From assembly GCF_003014495.1 (NCBI RefSeq), contig NZ_PYGC01000005.1, forward strand, positions 124,001-188,000: a stretch of DNA of 64,000 nt, given 5' to 3'. Positions 8,949-17,300 of this stretch are shown here, in pieces. Under the pieces are notes generated by a model. The model was not told the DNA's origin and ran no database searches. It saw only the letters and a program-made list of their open reading frames with translations. Each line of letters begins with the position of its first letter. The stretch's first letter is position 1. A program made the translations under genes and the position numbers. This DNA comes from Prolixibacter denitrificans. GTDB taxonomy: Bacteria > Bacteroidota > Bacteroidia > Bacteroidales > Prolixibacteraceae.

Positions 8949-8965
8949 ACTTTGAATTTCAAAGT
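8949..8965. promoter_or_regulatory. Palindromic operator, copy 2
   Basis: ACTTTGAATTTCAAAGT, identical to the palindrome at 8006-8022 and also preceded by AAAGT, 11 bp upstream of the start codon at 8938. Marks the operon promoter. Confidence 0.7.
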
Positions 8966-9130
8966 TGATAATTTATTTTTAATAAACAAACGAAATGACA
9001 AAAAAAAATACGACCTACAACTGTGGCCTAAACTGATGGTGGCAAAGCAAACTATTCCCCCGCAAGCGTGTTAAAAAAGTAGCATCTCAATAATTGACAC
9101 GTCAAAAAACCAGCATAAGCCAGTTGCAGA

Positions 9131-10453
9131 ATGATTAAGAAATTTTATCGCTACCTCACCAAAGACAACGATGACGAACAAGTATGCACTGAAATTTCGG
9201 AGGATGCCTGCCGGTATGTCCCCCGGAATTTCTTTTTGACAATCTTCAGTCAGATTTTCACCAAACTCGGCGATACGCTGAGCAACCCCAAAACCGTTTT
9301 AACCTGGCTGATGAGCTATGTGAGCGCTCCGGTCTACCTCATTAGCTTCATTGTACCCATCCGGGAATCAGGCGCCATGGTTCCGCAAGTACTGTTTGCC
9401 AAATATATTAACAAGCGCTCGGTGAAGAAGTGGATTTGGGTGCTGGGTTCGCTGCTTCAGTTCCTGGCGATTGCATCCATTGGTTTCATCGTACTGAACT
9501 TTGAGGGGCGCACGGCCGGATGGCTCATCATTGTTGCCCTGGTATTTTTCAGTTTGTCGAGAAGCCTCAGTTCCTTGTCTTCGAAAGCCATCACCGGGAA
9601 AACCATTCCCAAAACCCGGCGCGGAAAACTGAAAGGCTACTCCGTATCGGCGTCTGGCATTTTGGTGCTGGCGGCGGGCCTTTTCATTCTCTACCAATCC
9701 AAACACCATCCCACTCTCTCGTTTTACAGCGATATCATCTTTTTTGCCGCCGCAACATGGTTGGTGGCTGCCGTGATTTATTCGCGCATCAAAGAGTTTC
9801 CGTCGGATGTGGCACCGGAAGATGATGAGGAGAACAGCGCGGTTTCGCACCTGAGCCTGTTAAAAACCGACCAACATTTTCGCAATTTTATTATTGCCCG
9901 CACCCTGCTGCTGTGCTCGGCCCTGTCGGCTCCGTTTTACGTGATACTGGCGCAGCGGTACGTGGGGAAGGAAGCCTACCTACTGGGCCTGTTCATCATG
10001 GCCAAAGGAGTTGCCTCCATTGTCAGTTCGCCCATTTGGGGAAAATATGCCGACAAATCGAGCAAAAATGTGATGTCGACAGCCATACTGATTGCATCGG
10101 GATTGGGTATTGCCACTTTCTTCATCGCCCGGTACACCGACTCAGTTAGAAGTTACCACTGGATTTACCCGGCTGCTTTTTTCATTTTAGGAATTGCCCA
10201 CCAGGGCGTCCGGCTGGGACGAAAGACTTATGTGATCGACATGGCTACCGGGAACGACCGCATTAACTATGTGTCGATTAGCAATACGCTAATTGGTATC
10301 ATTCTCCTGTTGGTGGGAAGCTTGAGCGCTTTGGTATCGTTGCTTTCGGTGGAAGGCGTGGTTTTGTTCCTATCGTTGCTGGGGCTGCTGGGCGCTTACC
10401 GAAGCTACCGCCTACCCAACGTGGAGAAGCGGGTGAAGACAGACGAGGAGTGA
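9131..10453 (+). CDS. MFS transporter
   Basis: A 440-residue protein with about 12 hydrophobic segments and a long soluble N-terminus (residues 1-37, acidic, KDNDDEQVCTEISEDACRY) before the first span. A charged linker at about 222-240 (EFPSDVAPEDDEENSA) separates the two six-helix halves, as is usual for the major facilitator superfamily. The loop GKTIPKTRRGKLKGYS resembles the MFS cytoplasmic signature. The substrate cannot be read from the sequence. It is a stand-alone gene with no transport partner nearby. Confidence 0.75.
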   Translation: MIKKFYRYLTKDNDDEQVCTEISEDACRYVPRNFFLTIFSQIFTKLGDTLSNPKTVLTWLMSYVSAPVYLISFIVPIRESGAMVPQVLFAKYINKRSVKKWIWVLGSLLQFLAIASIGFIVLNFEGRTAGWLIIVALVFFSLSRSLSSLSSKAITGKTIPKTRRGKLKGYSVSASGILVLAAGLFILYQSKHHPTLSFYSDIIFFAAATWLVAAVIYSRIKEFPSDVAPEDDEENSAVSHLSLLKTDQHFRNFIIARTLLLCSALSAPFYVILAQRYVGKEAYLLGLFIMAKGVASIVSSPIWGKYADKSSKNVMSTAILIASGLGIATFFIARYTDSVRSYHWIYPAAFFILGIAHQGVRLGRKTYVIDMATGNDRINYVSISNTLIGIILLLVGSLSALVSLLSVEGVVLFLSLLGLLGAYRSYRLPNVEKRVKTDEE

Positions 10454-10602
10454 AAAAGACCATTTATCGCATGGCAGAAGTGTAAAGCGCCGGAATATTT
10501 TTCCGATACTCTTTCTTATGCTATTTTTGCAGCCGGATTAATGAACCTTTGCGAAGGCAGTGTTGTAATAATGGCAACATTTCGAAATTGGTAAGAAGAA
10601 GC

Positions 10603-11568
10603 ATGGATCGACAAAATAATATGGAGCTGGCGGCTCGATTGATTCAGGAAGGGAAACTGGTAGCCTTCCCCACCGAAACCGTTTATGGTTTGGGAGCCAA
10701 TGCGCTTGACCCGATGGCTGTGGCCAAGATTTTCGCCTTGAAGGAACGTCCATCGTTCGACCCGCTCATCATCCACATTGCCGATCTGGACGACCTGAAA
10801 AAGCTGACCGCTGAGGTGGACGACCGTGTTTACCTGCTGGCAGAAAAATTCTGGCCCGGCTCGTTAACCCTGGTGCTTCCCAAAAGCAAACTGGTTCCCG
10901 ACATCGTTACTTCAGGACTGCCTACCGTGGGGATTCGCATGCCCGCCAACGAAATCGCCCGTGAACTTATCAGAACATCCGGTCGTCCGATTGCCGCTCC
11001 GAGCGCCAATAAATTCGGCCGCATCAGTCCTACCACGGCCAACCACGTGAGAAAGCAATTGCCCGATGTCGACTACATTCTGGACGGCGGGAAAACCACG
11101 GTTGGTATCGAGTCCACCATCATCGAGCTCACCGAAAAAGGGTTCCGGATTTTGCGCAACGGCATCATCACCAAAGAAGACATCGAAGAAGTTTTGTCAT
11201 TCGACGATTCCGAAAAAACGGAATCGATCGTTGCCCCGGGAATGGTGAAATCGCATTACAGCCCGGTGAAAAAAATGATTGTGGCCGACAAAAATATTCC
11301 GGTAGATATCGACAAAAGCAAAGCCGGTTTACTGTCGTTTACCGGAAAATACGAAAACGGCTACCGGAAAATCATCCGGGTATCGGAAAGCAATGATTTA
11401 AAAGAGTACGCTGTGAACATGTTCGATGCGATGCATACGTTCGAAGACGACAGCGAAATCGAAATCATTGTGGCCGAACCGGTGGCCGAAACCGGCATCG
11501 GTAAAGCCATTATGGACCGATTGCGGAAAGCGGAATATAACTGGAGAAAAGGGAGCTCTGAAATTTGA
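10603..11568 (+). CDS. tsaC: Threonylcarbamoyl-AMP synthase (Sua5/TsaC)
   Basis: A 321-residue YrdC/Sua5-family enzyme that makes threonylcarbamoyl-AMP from threonine, bicarbonate and ATP, the first step of the universal t6A37 modification of ANN-decoding tRNAs. The YrdC core is at about residues 5-200, with GKLVAFPTETVYGLGANALD and, later, RPIAAPSANKFGRISPTTA. About residues 215-321 form the C-terminal Sua5 domain, so this is the long TsaC2/Sua5 type rather than the short E. coli TsaC. The start at 10603 (MDRQNNMELAARLI) is preferred over 10549, whose extra 18 residues (MRRQCCNNGN...) do not look like the family. Confidence 0.93.
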   Translation: MDRQNNMELAARLIQEGKLVAFPTETVYGLGANALDPMAVAKIFALKERPSFDPLIIHIADLDDLKKLTAEVDDRVYLLAEKFWPGSLTLVLPKSKLVPDIVTSGLPTVGIRMPANEIARELIRTSGRPIAAPSANKFGRISPTTANHVRKQLPDVDYILDGGKTTVGIESTIIELTEKGFRILRNGIITKEDIEEVLSFDDSEKTESIVAPGMVKSHYSPVKKMIVADKNIPVDIDKSKAGLLSFTGKYENGYRKIIRVSESNDLKEYAVNMFDAMHTFEDDSEIEIIVAEPVAETGIGKAIMDRLRKAEYNWRKGSSEI

Positions 11569-11807
11569 AATAATCCCCGGGTCACACGAGTATTATCCTG
11601 TTTGGCTTAAATCATACAATGACCGTATCTTCACTTATTCCGGCCAACTCGCTAGATCATAGCGTAAATTGAATAAGCATTGCCAAATAGCTTCAACACA
11701 CAGTATAAATTAATTACAGCCTGTCATGAATTGAATTTCGCTGAGATGTTTTGTAACTTCTTATACGGCCTTTTACCCCGAAATAACCAGATAAGGATTC
11801 GACCGAC

Positions 11808-12107
11808 ATGGGGCTTAAAAAAACGAATAAAAATATAGCTTTTAGGACGTTAAGAATCGTAAGCCTATTGCCCATCGGATTTTGGCCCTTTGTTTTCATG
11901 ATGTCTCTACTCTTCTTCGACGAGCGCAACGCAAGTAAAAACCTGATGATTTGGGGACTCTTTACCGCAGTCAATTCATACCCTGTCATTTTAATTGTCA
12001 ATCTCCTGATAAGCAACAGACTCTATTCCAAGAGTAAGATAGCTGCCTATGCACTATTGCTATGGCCTATCATCCTGTTTTTGTATTTGACATTCAAGAT
12101 CTCTTAG
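11808..12107 (+). CDS. Small membrane protein of unknown function
   Basis: A 99-residue protein with three hydrophobic segments at about residues 16-36, 45-67 and 77-97, separated by short charged loops, and a basic N-terminus (MGLKKTNKN). No family recognised. It stands alone between tsaC and the sigma-factor gene. The even hydrophobic pattern supports a real gene, but there is no other support. Confidence 0.5.
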   Translation: MGLKKTNKNIAFRTLRIVSLLPIGFWPFVFMMSLLFFDERNASKNLMIWGLFTAVNSYPVILIVNLLISNRLYSKSKIAAYALLLWPIILFLYLTFKIS

Positions 12108-12406
12108 CCCAACCAATTCCCGAAATCAAGCACACAATCGAAAACATTCCCACAACTCCCTCCCAACAATGCTACATTCATTTCTCATTCAATGAAACCA
12201 TACGAATGCAGCAGTCAAAACATCTTGCCTGCCCTCATCCCAGAAATTTTTCCACTGAAGTGTGATTTTTTGAACGTCAATCGATAAATGGGGTAAACAG
12301 AACCTAAAAAGAAAACGAGATGTTTAGATGGAAAACTAATTTAACAGATGGCAAACCGCAGGAACATCGAAAGTGTGCGGGATGGAGCCGTTAAAAACCG
12401 AATGAG

Positions 12407-12910
12407 ATGAAAACCAGGAAAATGGGAAATCATACCGAAATAGTCCATCTCATTGAGCAACACCGGAGACTCATTTACAAGGTCGTCAACAGTTATTGCT
12501 CCGATGTTCACGAACAGGAGGATCTGATCCAGGAAATCATTTTTCAAATCATCAAAGGATATGAGAAATTCGATCACCGGGTGAAAGTAACCACCTGGAT
12601 GTACAAAGTTGCTTTCAACGTTTCTATCTCACACTATCGGAAACTAAAAAGCCGGCAAAAATATGTGGTACCAATGCCGGACAAACTGGTCAGCGTGGAA
12701 GAAGACGAAGAACCTGAAATCGATGAAAATCTCAAACGGCTTCGGGAACTAATTGACGAACTCGACCCGTTGAACAAGGCGATTCTGATTATGTATCTGG
12801 ATGACAACAGCCACACTGAAATCTCGGAAGCGATGGGAATTTCGGTCAGTAACGTGGGCACAAAAATCAACCGGATCAAAAAACAACTCAAGAAAAAATT
12901 TAATCAATAA
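12407..12910 (+). CDS. ECF-type RNA polymerase sigma factor
   Basis: A 167-residue sigma-70 family protein. Region 2 lies at about residues 15-80 (HRRLIYKVVNSYCSDVHEQE, then DLIQEIIFQIIKGYEKF and WMYKVAFNVSISHYRK). Region 4 is at about 105-162 (LDPLNKAILIMYLDDNSHTE with EAMGISVSNVGTKINRIKKQ as helix-turn-helix). The acidic linker EEDEEPEIDENL lies between them. No FecR-type anti-sigma gene follows. Instead the next gene, 4 bp downstream, encodes a four-span membrane protein that may play that part. An alternative start is 12422. Confidence 0.9.
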   Translation: MKTRKMGNHTEIVHLIEQHRRLIYKVVNSYCSDVHEQEDLIQEIIFQIIKGYEKFDHRVKVTTWMYKVAFNVSISHYRKLKSRQKYVVPMPDKLVSVEEDEEPEIDENLKRLRELIDELDPLNKAILIMYLDDNSHTEISEAMGISVSNVGTKINRIKKQLKKKFNQ

Positions 12911-12914
12911 CATC

Positions 12915-13580
12915 ATGGAAAACGTAAATATACACGAACTCTGGAAACAGAATGAAGCATGGCTCGACAGTACCCGAAAACTCAATGCAACACTCTTACG
13001 GGAAGTTAAATTGAACAAAGCCAAATCATCCTTGAGAAGTTTGCTTTTCCTTCCCATCAGTACCCTTATCTTTTTCCTCATTGCCGCATCGTATGCCCTC
13101 TATTTCGCGGTAGCGAATTGGGGAACCTGGTACTTCATGTTCTCAGGCGCTGTTGTGGCCCTGTTCTCAGTTATGCTGGTTATTTCATCCATCAGGCAAC
13201 TGCAGCAAATTCTTTCGGTCGATTACAACGCTCCCATTGTGAAACTTCAGAAGGATATCTCGAAGATTAAATTCTCGGTGGTGACTAATTTACGAATCGG
13301 AGCATGGATACTTCCGTTCAGCCCGTTCATTGGCTTGTTTGTGGTGAAAGCCCTCTTTCAATTCGATATGGTGGAAGTGATGAACTACCACATGATCGTC
13401 TCCTTTGGCATCGCCACCATCATACTGGAAGCATTCTCACTGATGGCACTCAGAGCTCTCAGGCCTAAAAACATCAACAAAAGATGGCTAAACTGGCTGT
13501 TGCAGGGAAGCGGTAGCCAGGTGGATGAAGCACTCGGATTTTTGAAACAGATCGAAGAATTCGAACAAGAAGAGATGTAA
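12915..13580 (+). CDS. Membrane partner protein of the ECF sigma factor
   Basis: A 221-residue protein. Residues 1-40 (MENVNIHELWKQNEAWLDST...) are soluble and amphipathic, followed by hydrophobic pairs at about 45-90 and 135-180, giving four spans, and a soluble C-terminal tail ending in an acidic helix (QIEEFEQEEM). The start at 12915 was chosen because it follows the sigma gene's stop by 4 bp and gives the N-terminal motif usual for this family. Such sigma/membrane pairs recur in Bacteroidetes. The N-terminal soluble segment could bind the sigma factor, but that is inference. Confidence 0.75.
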   Translation: MENVNIHELWKQNEAWLDSTRKLNATLLREVKLNKAKSSLRSLLFLPISTLIFFLIAASYALYFAVANWGTWYFMFSGAVVALFSVMLVISSIRQLQQILSVDYNAPIVKLQKDISKIKFSVVTNLRIGAWILPFSPFIGLFVVKALFQFDMVEVMNYHMIVSFGIATIILEAFSLMALRALRPKNINKRWLNWLLQGSGSQVDEALGFLKQIEEFEQEEM

Positions 13581-13845
13581 AATGACTCGAGCCTCAAACG
13601 ATTAGAAATAAACTCTGCACAAAATACCATTGGGTTTGTACTGCTGACTTCGTTAAAAAAACATTTTTGACATCTGGTTTTAACCCAAATTTTACGTGTA
13701 ATTGAAAGGTTTCCTGTTTCTTTATGTAGAATCATTATAATTAATACATCTTTGTTCCCGATAAAACGCAAAAAATGGGAACCCAGTTCGCTTTCGAGCG
13801 TTTACAAGACATGATTCTATAACTGGCTTATCAAGTAAAAGCAAA

Positions 13846-14694
13846 ATGAACAGTCGTATGAACAAAAAATTCCTGCTCCTGGTCCTGTCAGGAATGCTGA
13901 GTTTCTCAGCCATGGCACAAACGGCAGATGAGAACAGTCTGTATGTTGAGCCAACCAACCGGACCCCGGAACCTTTTCTCTTCTCGGTTTCAACACTTAC
14001 TCCCGACGATCACTCCTGGAGCCTGAATTACTCCAGCAGCTATGGCAAGCGTTCCGAAGACCTCTTTGGCTATGACGGTGTTGGTCAGCAGTTCGCCTTA
14101 AAAGGTTATTTAGGCCATCGATTCACCTTAAACGTGAATGCCGCGCTGGGTTTCCAGGCAAACCAGAACGTCGTCAGTTCACAACAAGTGGAAGTCATCC
14201 GCGACATTATAGGGGGTAAAAAAGCCAGTGGATTACGGCTTGGAGTCGGGCTGGGACTGCAGCGCGATTTCAGCAATGTCACATCAGCCTTAAGTCGAAT
14301 AACAGCCTCTTATGAGGCGTCTCGCTGGAACATCGGAGGAAATGTTTTATTGGAAAAGGCATTTGTCAGTTACCGCGATAAAATCGATATCCTCACGAGT
14401 TTTGGAGTTCAGTACCGTTTATTCGGTAATTTGCACGGAGGCGTGGAGGCTGTAGGAGAAGATTTGGAAGGTCTTTGGGATCCGGAAGAAGCCGAAGGTG
14501 GTGCCAAAATACTGGTCGGTCCTTCCCTCAACCTGGTCCCCAGTGAGTCCCGTTTTTCCTTTTCGCTCTCAGGCGGCCCGGTCATGTTCGCCTCACGCAG
14601 CAATGAAACGAATCCGGCAGCCATCCGGGAACTCCCTTCCCAGGCAGGTTTAATGGTACGTGCGCGAATTGTCTTCAATCTTTCAGGTAGTTAA
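13846..14694 (+). CDS. Exported, probably outer-membrane protein of unknown function
   Basis: A 282-residue protein (278 if the ATG at 13858 is used, which gives the cleaner signal peptide MNKKFLLLVLSGMLSFSAMA). The mature part alternates short hydrophobic strands with Gly/Ser/Asn turns (WSLNYSSSYGKRSEDLFGYD, ...GGVEAVGEDLEGLWDPEEAE) and ends in strand-like ARIVFNLSGS. This suggests a small beta-barrel, though no family is recognised. The stop is 15 bp before the next gene, so the pair is very likely co-transcribed with the propeller/phosphoesterase gene. Confidence 0.65.
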   Translation: MNSRMNKKFLLLVLSGMLSFSAMAQTADENSLYVEPTNRTPEPFLFSVSTLTPDDHSWSLNYSSSYGKRSEDLFGYDGVGQQFALKGYLGHRFTLNVNAALGFQANQNVVSSQQVEVIRDIIGGKKASGLRLGVGLGLQRDFSNVTSALSRITASYEASRWNIGGNVLLEKAFVSYRDKIDILTSFGVQYRLFGNLHGGVEAVGEDLEGLWDPEEAEGGAKILVGPSLNLVPSESRFSFSLSGGPVMFASRSNETNPAAIRELPSQAGLMVRARIVFNLSGS

Positions 14695-14709
14695 AAATAA
14701 TTTCAATAG

Positions 14710-17163
14710 ATGAATCACTTTTACAAAGTAGGAGTCATCCTGGCTTCCATTATTATCTCTCTGTTTCAGGGAAAGCCTGCCTCGGCGCAAACGCCGGGCC
14801 CCACAGGACACGCCCAACAGGTTTTGTTGCCCAACGGCTGGAAATTAAGTCCGGCCGGAACAGCTTTAACTCTGGGCGATTTACCGCTCAACCTGCAAGT
14901 CAGTCCGTCGGGAAAATACGCGGCTGTAACCAATAATGGCGAAAGCACGCAAACGGTGCAGTTGATCGATCTGAAGCACGAAAAGTTACTCGACACGAAA
15001 GTGGTTGGCAAATCCTGGTATGGATTGGCTTTCAGCCACAATGAGAAGCACCTGTATGCGTCAGGAGGATACGACAACATCATCCTGGATTTTCACATCG
15101 ACAACAATCAACTTAGCGTCCCCGATACCATTCGGCTGGCAAAACCGTGGCCTAAAGGCAGAGTTTGTCCGACCGGAATAGCCGTTAGCAAAAACGACCT
15201 GGTGCTGTACTCGGTGACCAAAGAAGACAACCGAATCTACACCATCGACCTGAAATCGAAAAAGGTCATCGATAGTGTTCCGTTACCGGGAATTGCATAT
15301 AGCTGTGTGTTATCGCCCAACCAAAAGAAATTGTATGTTTCGCTATGGGGCAAAAATCATGTGGTTGTGTACAACACCGCTAAAAAGAAGATTACCGGCG
15401 AAATCAAAACGGGTAGTCATCCCAATGAATTAGTGCTGAATAAAAAAGGCACGATTTTGTTTGTTGCTAACGCGAATGACAACACGGTTTCGGTTATCAA
15501 CACCGGCAAAAACAAGGTCATCGAAACGCTTTCAGCTGCGCTCTATCCTACCCGTTTAACGGGCTCAACCACCGATGGACTGGCTTTGTCGAAGGACGAA
15601 AAGACCTTGTACATTGCCAACGCCGACAATAATTGCCTGGCCGTTTTTGATGTCTCCGAACCGGGAGATAGCAAGAGTAAAGGCTTCATCCCGGTAGGAT
15701 GGTACCCCACAAATGTAAAAACACTGGGCAACAAAATTTTGGTGACCAACGGAAAAGGCTTCTCTTCGATGGCCAACCCGGACGGACCGCAACCCGTATC
15801 GAAAAAAGACGACAGCGGTTATCAGCAGGGGATTTCGGTGAAGAAACATGTGCAGTACATTGCCGGCTTGTTCAAAGGAGCTCTCTCTTTTATTGACAAT
15901 CCGGATGAAGCACTGCTAAAGAAGTACACCCGCCAGGTTTACGCCAACACGCCGTTCAACGAGAAAAAGGTAAAAGACGCGCCGGGCGAAAAGGGAAATC
16001 CCATTCCCCGCAAGAAAGGTGACGCCTCTCCCATCAAATACGTCTTCTACATCATCAAGGAAAATCGCACCTACGACCAGGTGATGGGCGACGTGAAGAA
16101 AGGGAACGGTGTTGATTCACTCTGTATTTTCGGAAAAAAGGTTACACCCAACCATCACGCCATTGCCAACGATTTTGTGCTCCTGGATAACTTCTACACC
16201 GATGCCGAAGTGAGTGCCGATGGCCACAACTGGAGCACAGCCGCCTACGCCACCGATGTGGTAGAGAAAACCTGGCCAACTTATTATGGCAGTCGGGGTG
16301 GCACCTACGGCTACGAAGGACAGATGAAAGCCAGCTACCCGCGCGATGGCTATATCTGGAACTACTGCCAGCGGGCCGGAGTGAGTTACCGCAGTTACGG
16401 CGAGTTCTGCAACATGGGCAAAACATCGCTGAAAGCACTGAAAGGCCACATTTGTCCAAAGTCACCCGGCTTCGACCTGAGCATCAAAGACCAGGTTCGG
16501 GTAGATGCCTGGATGCACGACTTTGATTCGTTGGTTACCCGCCATGCCGTTCCGCATTTCAACACCATCCGGCTGTCGAACGACCATACCAGCGGACAAC
16601 ATCTGGGAAGTATTGCGCCACGGGCTGCCGTCGCTGATAACGATTTGGCACTGGGCCGTTTCCTGGAACATCTTTCCCTCAGTCCAATTTGGAAAGAATC
16701 GGTGGTTTTTGTTTTGGAAGACGATGCGCAGAACGGGCCCGACCATGTGGACGCACACCGCTCGCCGGTATTTGTGGCCGGCCCGTATGTGAAACGCAAT
16801 GCCGTGATTCACGACATGTATTCCACTTCGGGTGTATTGCGCACCATTGAACTGATTCTGGGCCTGCCGCCCATGAGCCAATACGATGCGGCGGCTACTC
16901 CGCTCTACAAGTGTTTCACCAATCATCCCGATTTTACGCCCTACGAACATAAGCCGGCCAACATCGACCTGAACAAACGCAATGTAGCCGTGAATGCCAG
17001 TAGCAGGCTATCGGCCACCTTCGACTTTTCGCACGAAGATGCGGCTCCGGATATCGCGTTGAACGAAGTCATCTGGAAAGCGATTAAAGGCGAAAATGCC
17101 GTCATGCCGGCACCACGCCACAGTGCATTCGTAGTTCCTGTGAAAGACGACGACGACGATTAG
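14710..17163 (+). CDS. YncE-like beta-propeller fused to phosphoesterase (alkaline phosphatase-fold) protein
   Basis: An 817-residue exported protein with a signal peptide at 1-26 (ending PASA). Residues about 50-390 form a YVTN/YncE-type seven-bladed propeller (repeats such as TILFVANANDNTVSVINTGK). From about 435 to 760 there is a phosphoesterase domain of the PF04185 type: IIKENRTYDQVMGD near the start and EDDAQNGPDHVDAHRSPVFV later, giving metal-binding Asp/His residues. The fusion is recognised in Bacteroidetes as a bifunctional YncE/alkaline-phosphatase-family protein; the substrate is unknown. The C-terminus ends in five aspartates. It is expected in the periplasm. Confidence 0.88.
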   Translation: MNHFYKVGVILASIIISLFQGKPASAQTPGPTGHAQQVLLPNGWKLSPAGTALTLGDLPLNLQVSPSGKYAAVTNNGESTQTVQLIDLKHEKLLDTKVVGKSWYGLAFSHNEKHLYASGGYDNIILDFHIDNNQLSVPDTIRLAKPWPKGRVCPTGIAVSKNDLVLYSVTKEDNRIYTIDLKSKKVIDSVPLPGIAYSCVLSPNQKKLYVSLWGKNHVVVYNTAKKKITGEIKTGSHPNELVLNKKGTILFVANANDNTVSVINTGKNKVIETLSAALYPTRLTGSTTDGLALSKDEKTLYIANADNNCLAVFDVSEPGDSKSKGFIPVGWYPTNVKTLGNKILVTNGKGFSSMANPDGPQPVSKKDDSGYQQGISVKKHVQYIAGLFKGALSFIDNPDEALLKKYTRQVYANTPFNEKKVKDAPGEKGNPIPRKKGDASPIKYVFYIIKENRTYDQVMGDVKKGNGVDSLCIFGKKVTPNHHAIANDFVLLDNFYTDAEVSADGHNWSTAAYATDVVEKTWPTYYGSRGGTYGYEGQMKASYPRDGYIWNYCQRAGVSYRSYGEFCNMGKTSLKALKGHICPKSPGFDLSIKDQVRVDAWMHDFDSLVTRHAVPHFNTIRLSNDHTSGQHLGSIAPRAAVADNDLALGRFLEHLSLSPIWKESVVFVLEDDAQNGPDHVDAHRSPVFVAGPYVKRNAVIHDMYSTSGVLRTIELILGLPPMSQYDAAATPLYKCFTNHPDFTPYEHKPANIDLNKRNVAVNASSRLSATFDFSHEDAAPDIALNEVIWKAIKGENAVMPAPRHSAFVVPVKDDDDD

Positions 17164-17193
17164 GTAAAGAGCAACAAGATATTGATGATTCAA

Positions 17194-17232
17194 AACAAAA
17201 AGAGCCGGGAAAATTTCCGGCTCTTTTTATCA
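17194..17232. terminator. Bidirectional terminator
   Basis: AAAAGAGCCGG ... CCGGCTCTTTTT, an 11-bp stem with T-runs on both strands, between the convergent phosphoesterase and GH3 genes. Confidence 0.85.
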
Positions 17233-17300
17233 TATCAAAATCTTTCAATTCATTCCGGGTAACTCATCTCCGCCAGGGAAAATTCGCTAACCGGTATATC

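Noticed and set aside
13760-13796. GTTCCC...GGGAAC inverted repeat upstream of the exported protein
   Set aside because: Only 6 bp arms with a long loop; expected by chance in a window of this size.
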